Shown: positions 17,820 through 27,627, numbered from the stretch's first letter. The stretch is 64,000 nucleotides of DNA from Chryseobacterium sp. G0186 (GCF_003815675.1 NZ_CP033918.1:434001-498000), one strand, 5' to 3'. The notes: generated from the sequence alone by a model not told the origin. Made by a program: numbers and translations.

Positions 17820-17971
17820 ACAAATGAATAGCCGATATCATTCAAAAGAAAGCAGATACTTTGCTGGTATTGCATGAGGATGGTGAATTGCCTAGAGTGG
17901 ATCCCAGGGAAGGGAACAATGTGAAAATAGTAAGTATTGATTCTAATGAGGATTCGCAAGAATTAGGATGA
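17820..17971 (+). pseudogene. Possible decayed gene fragment
   Basis: The frame ending at 17971 reads like protein (KKADTLLVLHEDGELPRVDP, then VKIVSIDSNEDSQELG), but a stop lies just upstream, and joining it to the preceding frame (GNVIDTDTNE) needs a frameshift. No start codon or ribosome site is seen. It may be the tail of a lost gene. The rest of 17605-18467 is AT-rich and holds no gene that I can support. Confidence 0.2.
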
Positions 17972-18467
17972 GTTTAAAAACTGCCTTCCTTTTATTGTAT
18001 GCTGATCATAAAATTTCATTTGTAAGGGCTATTATATTCTATGTTCGAAAAAAAATCCTATCAGAAACATATTCTTTATTATTGATTATACATGTATTAG
18101 CAGATCTGAGACTTCATTTATTTTTTACCCAATATGAGTTTTTTCAAGGTAGGTCTATTTGTACTCCAGCACATAGAACTTGAAAATGACAAATTGGAAA
18201 TTATATCAGAGTCATCACTTTAGGAACCGTATCAATTGAATCTATTACTTTATTTATGAGTTTATTTTCAACGAGTCTTTAGAATACAATATATTTAGGT
18301 TTATTAATATACTATTTTAAATATATTGAATTTATTGCTTATAAATGTTTTCTGAAAGGTTCTTCTTTTATTTTTCTTTCTTTAAATAAATGCTTTGAAA
18401 AATCAATTATACTGTATATGGATAGAAATAAAAAAACAAAAAAAGTTTATTTATGAACTTTAATAAG

Positions 18468-18475
18468 TATATTTG
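18468..18475 (+). promoter_or_regulatory. Putative -7 box of the carotenoid operon
   Basis: TATATTTG fits TAnnTTTG exactly and lies 18 bases before the ATG at 18494. Its presence argues against the upstream in-frame TTG at 18473 as the start of the MarR gene. Confidence 0.45.
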
Positions 18476-18493
18476 TGTACTAATTTGTTTGAT

Positions 18494-19147
18494 ATGAATT
18501 TTGATCTTATAAAATCAGTTGTGGAACTTCTTCAGCAATTTGTAGAGCAGAATGAAAGGAAAGCGATATACAGTAACGATTTTCAGGGTTTTGCAGATTG
18601 GATCAATGCTTCGTATAGGAATGATTCAATAGAAGAGCCGGATTGGGAAGGAAAAGAATTGGGAAGAAGTGCAGACAGTGTTATCAATACTCTACTGGTA
18701 AAAATGGGAAGGTATTCGAAAACGTACTCACGTTCAATCGGTAACTCTATTTTTTCAAGCCAGGATGACTTTATTTATCTTATCAGCCTGAAGATCAGGG
18801 GAGCGATGTCTAAAATGGAACTCATAAGACATCATGTGAGTGAAAAATCTGCAGGGATACTTATCATTAACCGTTTGATCAGAAATGGCTGGGCTGAGCA
18901 GACTATTTCCCGGGAAGATAAAAGAGCAAAACATATTCAGATAACCGCAAAGGGGCTTGCCATACTGGAAGAGCATATGGAGGAAATCCGTAAAGCTTCA
19001 AAGACTGTAGTGGGAAACCTAAACCACTCTGAAAAGATGCTGCTCATTGCCATACTATCTAAACTGGATGAGTTTCATGATTCTTTTTATCGTATGAATA
19101 TAGACGCTAATAATCTGCGGGATGTTGTGTATAAAAGATTGAATTAA
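18494..19147 (+). CDS. MarR-family regulator leading the carotenoid operon
   Basis: A 217-residue regulator from the ATG at 18494. The C-terminal half is a MarR winged helix: LISLKIRGAMSKMELIRHHV, the recognition region SAGILIINRLIRNGWAEQ, and the wing REDKRAKHIQITAKG. The N-terminal 90 residues are an extension, longer than in typical 150-residue MarR proteins. It is separated by 42 bases from crtI and reads in the same direction, so it probably controls the pigment operon it belongs to. Confidence 0.8.
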   Translation: MNFDLIKSVVELLQQFVEQNERKAIYSNDFQGFADWINASYRNDSIEEPDWEGKELGRSADSVINTLLVKMGRYSKTYSRSIGNSIFSSQDDFIYLISLKIRGAMSKMELIRHHVSEKSAGILIINRLIRNGWAEQTISREDKRAKHIQITAKGLAILEEHMEEIRKASKTVVGNLNHSEKMLLIAILSKLDEFHDSFYRMNIDANNLRDVVYKRLN

Positions 19148-19189
19148 AGAAACGGTAAGGTCTCTGTTAAAACCATTAAATAAATAACA

Positions 19190-20680
19190 ATGAATACTGG
19201 AAACTTAAGAAAGAAAATTGCGGTGATTGGTTCTGGATTTTCCGGGCTTTCTGCAGCTGCTTATGCAGCAAAGTCAGGACATGAAGTACATGTATTTGAA
19301 AAGCATCCTCAGCCTGGAGGACGGGCAAGGCAATTTAAAACAGATGAAGGATTTGTTTTTGATATGGGGCCCAGCTGGTACTGGATGCCTGATATTATTG
19401 AAGGCTTTTTCAATGACTTTGGTTATAAGGCATCTGATTTCTTTACACTGGTTTCTTTAGACCCACAGTTTGAAATGATTTTTGCAAAAGAAAAAGTTTC
19501 AATACCTGAAAACAATGATGAAATCCGGGAGTTATTTGAAAGAATAGAGCCGGGAGCCGGTAGTATGTATGATCAATTTATGAAATCAGCTCAGTTCAAA
19601 TATGAGGTAGGAATGAAAGATTTTGTGACAAAACCTTGTTATAGCTGGTTTGAATTTGCCTCTTTAAAAATTGCAGGCAGCGCAATGAAGCTTAATCTGT
19701 TGAGTGATTTTAGAAAATATGTTTCTGGCTATTTTTCTGATTCAAAACTCAGATCACTAATGGAATTTCCGGTTATATTTCTTGGTGCCTCACCTCAAAA
19801 TATTCCTGCTATGTATAGTCTCATGAATTATGGAGGCTACGTTTTGGGCACAAAGTATCCAATGGGAGGGTTTTATCAACTGGTTGTTGCAATGAAAGAA
19901 GTGGCAGAAAAACAAGGGGTAACTTTTCATTTTAACCGTGAAGTACAGAAAGTAAATATAGAAAAAGGAAGAGCGGTTTCAATCACAATAGACGGTGAAA
20001 ATTATGAATTTGATGCCATCATAGCATCCTCAGATTATCATCATACGGAAACATTAATACCTAAATCACTCAGAAACTATAACGAAGAATATTGGAAAAC
20101 AAGAACCTTTGCACCTTCGTGTCTTATTTATTATCTTGGAATCAAGGGGAGAATTCCTCATTTAAAACATCACACCCTTTTTTTCGAAAATGAGCTCGAC
20201 AATCATGTAGATTGTATTTATAAAAATAAGAAATGGCCTTCTAAACCACTTTTTTATACTTGTTGTCCTTCAAAAACAGATCCGGATGTTGCTCCGGAAG
20301 GCTGTGAGAATCTTTTTCTTTTGCTGCCTCTTGCTCCGGGAATACATGATGAAGAATCTATAAGGGAAAAATACCTTATAAAAATGCTCAATAGAATTGA
20401 AAAGCATACAGGAGAAACTGATCTTATGTCCAGAATTGAATACAAAAAGAGTTATTGTGTAAGTGATTTTATTTCTGATTATAACGCTTATCAGGGAAAT
20501 GCCTATGGGTTATCCAACACTTTATCTCAGACAGCGGTCTTAAAGCCTAAAATAAAAAACAGAAAGATCAGAAACCTTTTTTATACAGGGCAGTTAACAG
20601 TTCCGGGCCCCGGAGTTCCGCCATCAGTAATTTCTGGGAAAATAGTAGCAGCTGAAGTCAGTAAACTAAAAATAAAATAA
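19190..20680 (+). CDS. crtI: Phytoene desaturase
   Basis: FAD-dependent CrtI-type desaturase, 496 residues, converting phytoene to lycopene at the membrane. The N-terminal dinucleotide fold (IGSGFSGLSAAAYAAKSG, then PQPGGRARQF and FDMGPSWYWMPD) and the C-terminal signature FYTGQLTVPGPGVPPSVISG are both intact. It is followed after 1 base by phytoene synthase, and the rest of the cluster makes zeaxanthin. No geranylgeranyl diphosphate synthase lies in the cluster. Confidence 0.95.
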   Translation: MNTGNLRKKIAVIGSGFSGLSAAAYAAKSGHEVHVFEKHPQPGGRARQFKTDEGFVFDMGPSWYWMPDIIEGFFNDFGYKASDFFTLVSLDPQFEMIFAKEKVSIPENNDEIRELFERIEPGAGSMYDQFMKSAQFKYEVGMKDFVTKPCYSWFEFASLKIAGSAMKLNLLSDFRKYVSGYFSDSKLRSLMEFPVIFLGASPQNIPAMYSLMNYGGYVLGTKYPMGGFYQLVVAMKEVAEKQGVTFHFNREVQKVNIEKGRAVSITIDGENYEFDAIIASSDYHHTETLIPKSLRNYNEEYWKTRTFAPSCLIYYLGIKGRIPHLKHHTLFFENELDNHVDCIYKNKKWPSKPLFYTCCPSKTDPDVAPEGCENLFLLLPLAPGIHDEESIREKYLIKMLNRIEKHTGETDLMSRIEYKKSYCVSDFISDYNAYQGNAYGLSNTLSQTAVLKPKIKNRKIRNLFYTGQLTVPGPGVPPSVISGKIVAAEVSKLKIK

Positions 20681-20681
20681 T

Positions 20682-21518
20682 ATGAAAAAATTGTTTGATG
20701 AATTGTCTTACGAAGTCAGTAAGTACACGACACAAAAATACAGCACCAGTTTTTCATTGGGGATACTGGCATTGAAACCTTCCATCAGACCAGCTGTTTA
20801 CGCTGTTTATGGCTATGTACGCCTTGCGGATGAAATTGTAGACAGCTTTCATGGTTATGATAAAGAAAAGCTCTTGAATAGATTAAAAACAGAAACCTAT
20901 GAGGCACTGGAAGATGGTATATCACTCAATCCTATTTTACAATCATTTCAGGAAACAGTGCGTCAGTATAATATTGATAAACAATTGATCAGTCTGTTTT
21001 TGCACAGTATGGAGATGGATCTTCACAAAATTGATTATAATTCCGAACTGTATAAGGAATATATCTATGGATCCGCTGAAGTGGTAGGTCTTATGTGTCT
21101 GCAGATATTTACTGAAGGTAATAAACAGCAATATGAGAAGCTTAAGCCGTTCGCAATGAAGTTGGGGTCTGCTTTTCAGAAAGTCAATTTTTTGAGGGAT
21201 CTTAAAGATGACTTTCAGGTTCTGGGCAGAACCTATTTCCCGTCTATGAATGTGTCAGTATTTGATAATGCGCTAAAATCCAGCATTGAACAGGAGATTG
21301 AACAGGAGTTTAAAGAAGCATTACTGGGAATTAAAAAGTTACCGAGCTCGTCTATTTTTGGAGTATACCTTGCCTACAGGTATTATCTTTCCCTTTTTGA
21401 AAAAATAAAGAAAACAAGTTCTCAGAATATGCTTCAGCAAAGAATCAGAATTGCCAATTCGCAAAAGCTACTGGTAGCCTTCAAAAGCTATATCCGCTAC
21501 AAGTCAGCTTATTTCTGA
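20682..21518 (+). CDS. crtB: Phytoene/squalene synthase family, phytoene synthase
   Basis: Joins two geranylgeranyl diphosphates to make phytoene. 278 residues. The first Asp-rich motif is DEIVDSFHG (residues 50-58) and the second is NFLRDLKDDFQVLGRTYFP in the second half, both typical of CrtB. The ATG is 1 base after the crtI stop, so the two genes are tightly coupled. Confidence 0.93.
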   Translation: MKKLFDELSYEVSKYTTQKYSTSFSLGILALKPSIRPAVYAVYGYVRLADEIVDSFHGYDKEKLLNRLKTETYEALEDGISLNPILQSFQETVRQYNIDKQLISLFLHSMEMDLHKIDYNSELYKEYIYGSAEVVGLMCLQIFTEGNKQQYEKLKPFAMKLGSAFQKVNFLRDLKDDFQVLGRTYFPSMNVSVFDNALKSSIEQEIEQEFKEALLGIKKLPSSSIFGVYLAYRYYLSLFEKIKKTSSQNMLQQRIRIANSQKLLVAFKSYIRYKSAYF

Positions 21519-21575
21519 TGGTAAATTTATGGCTTAAGAATGATTTTTGAAACGCTTAACAATCAATGAAAAACA

Positions 21576-22043
21576 ATGATGTATAGATTATACAGAGAAC
21601 AGCAGCTTAATTGCAATGTTGAGGCGGCATGGAAATTTTTTTCATCTCCTCATAACTTATCTGAAATAACCCCTAAAAGTATGAATTTTGTGGTTCTTTC
21701 AGAGATTAATGATAAACCTATCTTCGAAGGAATGGAGATTGATTACACAGTCTCTCCCATATTGGGAATTCCGATGAAGTGGAAAACAGTTATCAGTCAG
21801 GTAGAAAGCTATAAAAGCTTCGCTGATTTCCAAAAAGAAGGCCCATATAAGCACTGGAATCATTTTCATGAATTTATACCTAATGAACATGGAGTACTGA
21901 TGAAAGATACGGTAGACTATGAACTCCCTTTAGGGATGTTAGGAAAAATAGCCCATCAGATTTTTGTAAAAGAAAAGCTTAAAACCATTTTCGATTTCAG
22001 ATACAGGGTTTTGAATGATCTTTTTAACAATAAGAATACTTAA
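21576..22043 (+). CDS. SRPBCC-fold protein in the carotenoid operon
   Basis: A 155-residue START/Bet v1-like (SRPBCC) protein with a predicted hydrophobic ligand cavity. Family-type features are the opening YREQQLNCNVEAAWKFFSSP, then LSEITPKSMNF, the GPYKHWNHFHEF segment and the closing LKTIFDFRYRVLNDLF. Proteins of this kind occur in carotenoid clusters, where a role in holding or handing on hydrophobic intermediates is plausible but unproven. It lies 57 bases after crtB and 1 base before crtZ. Confidence 0.75.
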   Translation: MMYRLYREQQLNCNVEAAWKFFSSPHNLSEITPKSMNFVVLSEINDKPIFEGMEIDYTVSPILGIPMKWKTVISQVESYKSFADFQKEGPYKHWNHFHEFIPNEHGVLMKDTVDYELPLGMLGKIAHQIFVKEKLKTIFDFRYRVLNDLFNNKNT

Positions 22044-22044
22044 A

Positions 22045-22497
22045 ATGAATCTTTTGATCGTCTTATGCGTATTTATTTCCATGGAAGGAGCTACATGGCT
22101 GATCCATCGGTATATTATGCACGGTTTTCTGTGGACCCTGCACCGGGATCATCACGATCATAGCCATGATGGTAAACTTGAAAGAAATGATTGGTTCTTT
22201 TTCATCTTTGCAACTCCGGCTATTGCTTTATTATATCTTGGAGTAAAGCAGGATTTTAGTTATTGGTTTTTTATCGGTCTGGGAATCACTCTTTACGGAA
22301 TGGCCTATTTCTTTGTACACGATATTTTTATCCATCAGAGGACAAAAATTTTTAGCAAAACAAAGAATCCGTATTTCCTTGCCATCAGACGTGCCCATAA
22401 GCAGCATCACAAACACTTGGGAAAAGAAGAAGGAGAATGTTTTGGTTTTCTTTGGGTTCCGGTTAAATATTTTAAAATGTACTTTAATAAAAAATGA
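22045..22497 (+). CDS. crtZ: Beta-carotene hydroxylase
   Basis: Di-iron membrane hydroxylase that adds hydroxyls to the beta-ionone rings (beta-carotene to zeaxanthin). 150 residues from the ATG at 22045; an ATG at 22015 inside the previous gene is less likely. The histidine boxes are complete: HRYIMHG, HRDHHDHSHDGK, HDIFIHQR and RRAHKQHHKH. It starts 1 base after the SRPBCC gene and overlaps the lycopene cyclase gene by 4 bases. Confidence 0.93.
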   Translation: MNLLIVLCVFISMEGATWLIHRYIMHGFLWTLHRDHHDHSHDGKLERNDWFFFIFATPAIALLYLGVKQDFSYWFFIGLGITLYGMAYFFVHDIFIHQRTKIFSKTKNPYFLAIRRAHKQHHKHLGKEEGECFGFLWVPVKYFKMYFNKK

Positions 22498-23183
22498 TAC
22501 CCTATACCTACATATTGATTAACTTTTGTACTGTCATTATATGCTTTTTGGCTTCTTTTGACAAAAGGATAAAGTTCAATAAGCTTTTCGGAAAGTTTCT
22601 GATTTCATCTACTATTGTTGCCATTCCTTTTATTGCCTGGGATATATGGTTCACTGCAAAAGGAGTATGGTGGTTTGATCTCAATTATACATTAGGGCTG
22701 AAAATAGCAGGGCTTCCCATTGAAGAATGGCTGTTTTTTTACTGCATTCCGTTTGCCTGTGTTTTTACTTATTATTGCCTGGAAAAATTCTTTATTCTAG
22801 AATGGATTAGTGTTTTGAATAATCTCATTGTGTTTACGTCTGTTATTATTCTTGGTGTCGTAGGCCTTATATATTATGAACGAATATATACTTTATTGAC
22901 AGTAATTGTAACACTATTTACGCTTGGATATTTGCATTTTATCGCTCAAAAAGAATGGTTGGGAAAAGCCAGTTTTGTATATCTGGTTTTAATGCCTGGT
23001 TTTTTTGCAGTGAATGGAATTTTAACAGGCTCTATAATTCCTTCGCCGGTTGTTAATTATAATCCTGACGATTTTTTAGGGATTAGAATGGGAACTATAC
23101 CTGTTGAAGATGCTGTTTACGGTTACAGTCAGTTTTTGCTTAATATTTATTTCTTTAAAAAAATAACTAAAAATGAAAAATAG
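22494..23183 (+). CDS. crtY: Lycopene cyclase, fused CrtYc/CrtYd type
   Basis: A 229-residue integral membrane protein with two tandem lycopene-cyclase domains, the fused form of the heterodimeric cyclase; it makes beta-carotene from lycopene. Each half carries the conserved acidic motif: GLPIEEWLFF (about residues 75-84) and GTIPVEDAVYG (about 202-212). About seven membrane segments. Its start overlaps crtZ by 4 bases and its end overlaps the lipocalin gene by 11 bases. Confidence 0.88.
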   Translation: MIPYTYILINFCTVIICFLASFDKRIKFNKLFGKFLISSTIVAIPFIAWDIWFTAKGVWWFDLNYTLGLKIAGLPIEEWLFFYCIPFACVFTYYCLEKFFILEWISVLNNLIVFTSVIILGVVGLIYYERIYTLLTVIVTLFTLGYLHFIAQKEWLGKASFVYLVLMPGFFAVNGILTGSIIPSPVVNYNPDDFLGIRMGTIPVEDAVYGYSQFLLNIYFFKKITKNEK

Positions 23184-23721
23184 AATAATTTTTACAGTAT
23201 TACTAAGCTTTGTATTGTTGAATGGCATCATATCATGTTCCTCTATGCCTGAAAAAGCACAGCCTGTTACGCAATTCGATATTAATCAGTATTTAGGTAC
23301 GTGGTATGAAATAGCAAGATTTGATTATCATTTTGAAAAAGATCTTGATAATGCAATGGCACAATACAGCATTAATCCTGGCGGAAGTGTAAATGTTGTC
23401 AACAGCGGATATAATTTTAAAAAGGAGAAATGGGTTTCTGTTAATGGTACCGCCAAATTTAGAGGAGACAAGAATACCGCTGCATTGAAGGTAAGCTTTT
23501 TCGGGCCTTTTTACGCAGGATATAATGTTGTTGCACTTGAAGACTACAAATATGCATTGGTTGCCGGAAAAAATTTAGATTATCTGTGGATTCTGTCTCG
23601 GGAAAAGACTATTCCGGAGAATATAAAACAACGCTTCATCAAAAAGGCTCAGGAAATAGGTTACGACACCTCAAAGCTCAAATGGGTAAGACAGGATAAA
23701 AAAAGCCCGTTTGACAAATAA
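23173..23721 (+). CDS. blc: Bacterial lipocalin (Blc-like lipoprotein)
   Basis: A 182-residue outer-membrane lipocalin: lipobox IISCSS (Cys22), then the lipocalin hallmark YLGTWYEIARFDYHFEK and the second signature YKYALVAGKNLDYLWILSRE. Blc proteins bind hydrophobic ligands. It overlaps crtY by 11 bases, so it belongs to the pigment operon; carriage of carotenoid or membrane lipids is a reasonable guess. The stop is followed by a 115-base gap. Confidence 0.88.
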   Translation: MKNRIIFTVLLSFVLLNGIISCSSMPEKAQPVTQFDINQYLGTWYEIARFDYHFEKDLDNAMAQYSINPGGSVNVVNSGYNFKKEKWVSVNGTAKFRGDKNTAALKVSFFGPFYAGYNVVALEDYKYALVAGKNLDYLWILSREKTIPENIKQRFIKKAQEIGYDTSKLKWVRQDKKSPFDK

Positions 23722-23836
23722 ATTATTAACTTGTAATCTGAAAAATATGCTTAAAATACAGACGAAATCAAAAATCCTAACAGAATACTGGCACAATACA
23801 TGTTCTATTTGTTACTGAATTGGAAAAAAAATAAAT

Positions 23837-24835
23837 ATGAGAAAAGAAGAACAATTTCAACAGACTTTATTACGAAGAACAGTCGTAATAACAGGCTCTA
23901 GTAGTGGAGTAGGAAGAGCTGCTGCAGAGGCTTTTGCTTTGGAAGGATGTAATATAGTTATCGTAGCAAGAGGACAGAAAGGTATAGATGAGGTGGTTGA
24001 GCTATGCAAAGGATTAGGTGTAGAAGTATTGGGAATTTCTGCCGATACATCAGTTGCTGCCGATATAGAACGGGTAGCAGAAGAGACTTTGTCCAGATTT
24101 GGTAGAATTGATATTTGGGTAAACAACGCAGGGGTAATGGCGAGTGGAAAATTTGAGGAGATTCCAATGGAGATTCACGAACAGGTTATTAAAACTAATC
24201 TGTTTGGTTATATGCATGGCGCCTACAATGCCATAAAAATTTTCAAAAAACAGAATGAAGGGATATTGATAAATAATGTTTCTATAGGGGGGTATATGCC
24301 TGCACCTTACAGTTCTGTGTATTCGGCAACAAAGTACGGTATCAAAGGGATGATGGATGGACTTCAGGGTGAGATTTCAAATTATGCAGACATTCATATC
24401 TGTAATTTGTACCCTCAACTTCAAAAATCTACTGGGAATCTTCATTCTGCAAAATATTCGGGGTTCAAGATGGGTATACCTCCCATTGCTTCAGATCCAC
24501 GAGATACCGCTGCAAAAATGGTTGAATTAGCAAGAAAACCGAGAAAAGATTTATTTCCTGATTTCAGATCTTATGCAATTACTTCAATGTACAGGCTTTT
24601 TCCTAAAGTAGTAATCAATACGGCATCAGCAGGTGTACGATTAATGATGAAAATAAAAAATGGCCCTGAAGTAGAAGGGAATATACTTAAACCTTCTCAA
24701 GCCCCACTCAAAATATACGGTAGACCTCCTTTAAATACTTCTAAAAGTATTAAAGTAGCTGTATTCATTGGAATTGTAGCAGGTTTTGCAGTATTAGGAT
24801 TAAAAAAGAGTATCTTAAAAAAGAGCAGTTTGTAG
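23837..24835 (+). CDS. Short-chain dehydrogenase/reductase with C-terminal membrane anchor
   Basis: A 332-residue SDR oxidoreductase. The NAD(P)-binding TGSSSGVG (about residues 20-27), NNAG and the catalytic Ser...YSATK (Tyr, Lys) are intact. After the 250-residue catalytic domain comes an extension ending in a hydrophobic segment (VAVFIGIVAGFAVLGL), suggesting membrane association. Substrate unknown. It is the last intact gene before the conjugative-element scar. Confidence 0.88.
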   Translation: MRKEEQFQQTLLRRTVVITGSSSGVGRAAAEAFALEGCNIVIVARGQKGIDEVVELCKGLGVEVLGISADTSVAADIERVAEETLSRFGRIDIWVNNAGVMASGKFEEIPMEIHEQVIKTNLFGYMHGAYNAIKIFKKQNEGILINNVSIGGYMPAPYSSVYSATKYGIKGMMDGLQGEISNYADIHICNLYPQLQKSTGNLHSAKYSGFKMGIPPIASDPRDTAAKMVELARKPRKDLFPDFRSYAITSMYRLFPKVVINTASAGVRLMMKIKNGPEVEGNILKPSQAPLKIYGRPPLNTSKSIKVAVFIGIVAGFAVLGLKKSILKKSSL

Positions 24836-24882
24836 TATGGAATCACTATCTCTTGAAAGTTTACAAGGATTAATGTAAGGAT

Positions 24883-25710
24883 CTACATTCTTTGTCTTGA
24901 CAATCCTATTTCATGTTCCTGTGGATGAGGCTTTCGCAAGGTCATACTGACATCTTCATGCAGATTACGCGGAGCTTCCAATGCTTTTTCTTTATCCATT
25001 GAATATCTTGGATCTGGAATAAAAGGCATTTTAGCCATTTTATGAATAGTAACAGTAGCAAAATGAAAATATACTTCTGCTGTCCCCAATAAGAGATAGC
25101 AGCCCCACCCTGAAAAGGATATTCTTCAAGACAGTTTGGAAAATGAGCTGTATCAAAGTATTCTCCTTGTGCATCAACCCAGGTTCCGAAGTACATCGTT
25201 CCTTTTTTTGGTTTGTACATGCTTTCTTGAAATTATATAAGCGAGCATTTTAATATGTTTTTTGTGATACTTGGTAAGATCTTTAGCCAATTAAATGGCC
25301 TCTGTATCAGGTTTGTAACAGATCAAACGGACTGAATGAAAAAGGAAAGCCTAATATTTCTATCTCATCAAAAACATCTTCAAATGGTTTCTTTCTCAAT
25401 GGGAGCTGATAATTCTTATGAGGCTCTTCAAGTAAAGTCGGATGTCTGAAAGGAACCTTATTACTTCCCAACAGAAATCTCGATTCAATCAGTAGTTCAT
25501 GTTTTTATTTTCCGGCAAAGCGGAATGCGCCGACAAAGATTAAAATTTGTACTGTTTCGATGCCAATAGGAATCCTCTTAATAAAATTTTCCAAGGAAGT
25601 ATAATCTCCATTTTGAGTTCTTTCTTCCGAAATTAGCTGGGTTAACCTTATTTCCAGCCTTTCAATATGCATAAATCCCAAATAAACATCCGAATTATAA
25701 ACCGTTGTCT
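24883..25710 (-). pseudogene. Decayed DNA polymerase III alpha (DnaE-type) C-terminal region
   Basis: Read on the minus strand in several frames, the segment matches the end of an accessory DnaE-type polymerase: VYLGFMHIERLEIRL, RIPIGIETVQILIFVGAFRF, then FDEIEILGFPFSFSPFDLLQ, MYFGTWVDAQGEYFDTAHFP and KMAKMPFIPDPRYSMD. It is broken by an in-frame TAA, a TGA, and at least two frameshifts, one in the G run near 25108. The catalytic part is missing; the fragment is cut at about 25710, where a conjugative-transfer gene tail begins on the other strand. Such polymerases accompany mutagenesis cassettes and mobile elements in this group. Confidence 0.7.
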
Positions 25711-25712
25711 GA

Positions 25713-25913
25713 TGCTTACTTAGAAAGCGTGGTGATAAAAGTATCTATATCCGTCCTGAATATCACGAGCGCCTCTCACGCATTATTCAAATCATCGCTG
25801 ATGACCAGATTCCTTTGTATGCTTATCTGGATAATATACTGGCTTATCATTTTGAAATGTTTGAAAAGGAAATCATTGATGATTTCAATAAAAAATACCA
25901 TCCCATCTTTTAA
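25713..25913 (+). pseudogene. C-terminal fragment of a DUF3408 conjugative-transfer protein
   Basis: The open frame reads KSIYIRPEYHERLSRIIQII, then PLYAYLDNILAYHFEMFEKE and ends KKYHPIF, which is the conserved C-terminal end of DUF3408 (TraB-like) proteins of Bacteroidetes conjugative transposons. A stop lies immediately upstream at 25710-25712 and no start codon is present, so only the last 66 or so codons survive. It is followed 11 bases later by the TraD-like gene, the usual order in these elements. Confidence 0.65.
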
Positions 25914-25924
25914 TCTATCATCTT

Positions 25925-26542
25925 ATGGAACAAATGATCATCATCGGCTTATTAGTCATTCTTGTTTTAGTTCTTGTAGACAAAAAAATTTCAATCAGTA
26001 TCCGTGAAAAAGATAATGTTACTAAAACTAAAAATTTATCATCTATTATGGGAGATACGAAACCAAGAGAAAGACAAGCATCGCCAATCGAATCTAATGA
26101 GAGACAAAATGAATCTATTTTACAAGCAGAATCTATTTTTGAATCAGAAACCGAAGACGAATATGACAATGTTGCCGGGGCTAAAAATCACGATGATATT
26201 TTAGTCAGAAACGATGAGTTGGAGCAGGAGAATGAAGATTGGAAATATGAGAATTCTACTATTGAAAGCGGGTTTGCTACAGGGGTTACCTTTCAGGAAT
26301 TAAGTACTGTGGGGCAGTTGCTTCAAGAGCAGATTTTGGAGCCTGGCTTACAACAACAAGCAGTAGGTATAATTCAAAAAATTCAGGGAACCGAGCTTTT
26401 TGATCTGTTAGAGAAGTCTTTAGGAAATGCTTCAAAAAAAATTGCCAGTTTGTTAAACGAGAGTATTTCAAATAATGACAATGCCATTCCTTCTAAGCAT
26501 AATAATTCTGCAGATGGTTTCGATATAGGGGAGTTTGTGTAG
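25925..26542 (+). CDS. TraD-like conjugative-transfer protein
   Basis: A 205-residue protein with one N-terminal membrane segment (IIIGLLVILVLVLV), an acidic low-complexity middle (residues 45-115) and a helical C-terminal part. Its position between the DUF3408 gene and traE fits the small TraD protein of Bacteroidetes integrative elements; the sequence itself shows no catalytic motif. It is the last intact forward gene before the inverted arsenic cassette. Confidence 0.5.
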   Translation: MEQMIIIGLLVILVLVLVDKKISISIREKDNVTKTKNLSSIMGDTKPRERQASPIESNERQNESILQAESIFESETEDEYDNVAGAKNHDDILVRNDELEQENEDWKYENSTIESGFATGVTFQELSTVGQLLQEQILEPGLQQQAVGIIQKIQGTELFDLLEKSLGNASKKIASLLNESISNNDNAIPSKHNNSADGFDIGEFV

Positions 26543-26574
26543 ACGAACTCCCCTTTTTCTATATTATTGGTCGC

Positions 26575-27606
26575 TTAAGTATAAACCTTTTTCTTTAGCC
26601 ATAAACTTATTCTAACAAGCAATATTAAAACCGGTACTTCTACCAAAGGTCCGATTACGCCGACAAATGCCTGTTGAGAGTGGATTCCAAACACGGCAAT
26701 GGCTACTGCAATTGCTAATTCAAAATTATTTCCTGTTGCCGTAAAAGCTATTGAAGCATTTTTATCATAGGGTACATTGAAAGATTTGTTGATGAAGAAA
26801 CTTACAAAGAACATCAGCACAAAATATATTATTAACGGTATTGCCACTTTTAAAACATCTAGTGGTAATTCTAAAATTTTATCTCCTTTAAGACTGAACA
26901 TGAGTACAATTGTGAATAAAAGTGCATATAAAGTCATTGGAGATATTTTAGGAACAAACTTTCTATTGTACCATTCTAAACCTTTTAATTTGGTTAGAAA
27001 ATAACGGCTCACAAAACCTGCTAGAAAGGGAATACCTAAATATATTAAAACACTTTCGGTAACATCTTTCATTGATACAGATACATTAAAATTAGCCAAA
27101 CCTAATTTTTCAGGTAATACATTGATAAAGAGCCAAGCCATAAAGCTATAGCTCAACACCTGAAAAATACTGTTTAGAGCTACCAATAATGCTCCATATT
27201 CACGATTACCTTTTGCTAAGTCATTCCAAACAAGTACCATGGCAATACATCTTGCTAAACCAATAAGAATTAGACCAATCATATAATTAGGTTCATCTCT
27301 CAAGAAAATGATTGCTAATACGAACATCAAAACCGGACCGACAATCCAATTCAGTAACAAAGAAATTCCAATTGCCTTTTTATCTTGAAAAACTTTAGGC
27401 AACAATGAATAATCAACCTTTGCTAATGGTGGGTACATCATAATGATTAAACCAATCGCTAATGGAATATTTGTAGCTCCTATCGATAATGAATTGGTAA
27501 CTTCAGAAATATTGGGAAATAAATATCCCAAACCTATTCCTAAAAACATTGCCAGGAATATCCACAACGTAAGGAATCTATCAAGAAATTTTAATTTTGG
27601 TTGCAT
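26575..27606 (-). CDS. acr3: ACR3-type arsenite efflux transporter
   Basis: A 343-residue inner-membrane carrier of about ten segments that exports arsenite. The family motif [15 protein letters not shown] (with the essential Cys, about residue 118) and [16 protein letters not shown] are intact. Last gene of the arsR, DUF6428, arsC, acr3 operon, 21 bases after arsC. Confidence 0.93.
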   Translation of the reverse strand: MQPKLKFLDRFLTLWIFLAMFLGIGLGYLFPNISEVTNSLSIGATNIPLAIGLIIMMYPPLAKVDYSLLPKVFQDKKAIGISLLLNWIVGPVLMFVLAIIFLRDEPNYMIGLILIGLARCIAMVLVWNDLAKGNREYGALLVALNSIFQVLSYSFMAWLFINVLPEKLGLANFNVSVSMKDVTESVLIYLGIPFLAGFVSRYFLTKLKGLEWYNRKFVPKISPMTLYALLFTIVLMFSLKGDKILELPLDVLKVAIPLIIYFVLMFFVSFFINKSFNVPYDKNASIAFTATGNNFELAIAVAIAVFGIHSQQAFVGVIGPLVEVPVLILLVRISLWLKKKVYT

Positions 27607-27627
27607 TTACATTTGTTTAATCAATTC

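Noticed and set aside
17968..18183. 71-codon ORF on the plus strand
   Set aside because: No ribosome site, no family-like pattern, and composition as in AT-rich intergenic DNA; it starts inside the decayed fragment.
25705..26007. 100-codon plus-strand ORF at the element junction
   Set aside because: It is out of frame with the DUF3408 tail and the TraD-like gene, both of which have family-like sequences in other frames.
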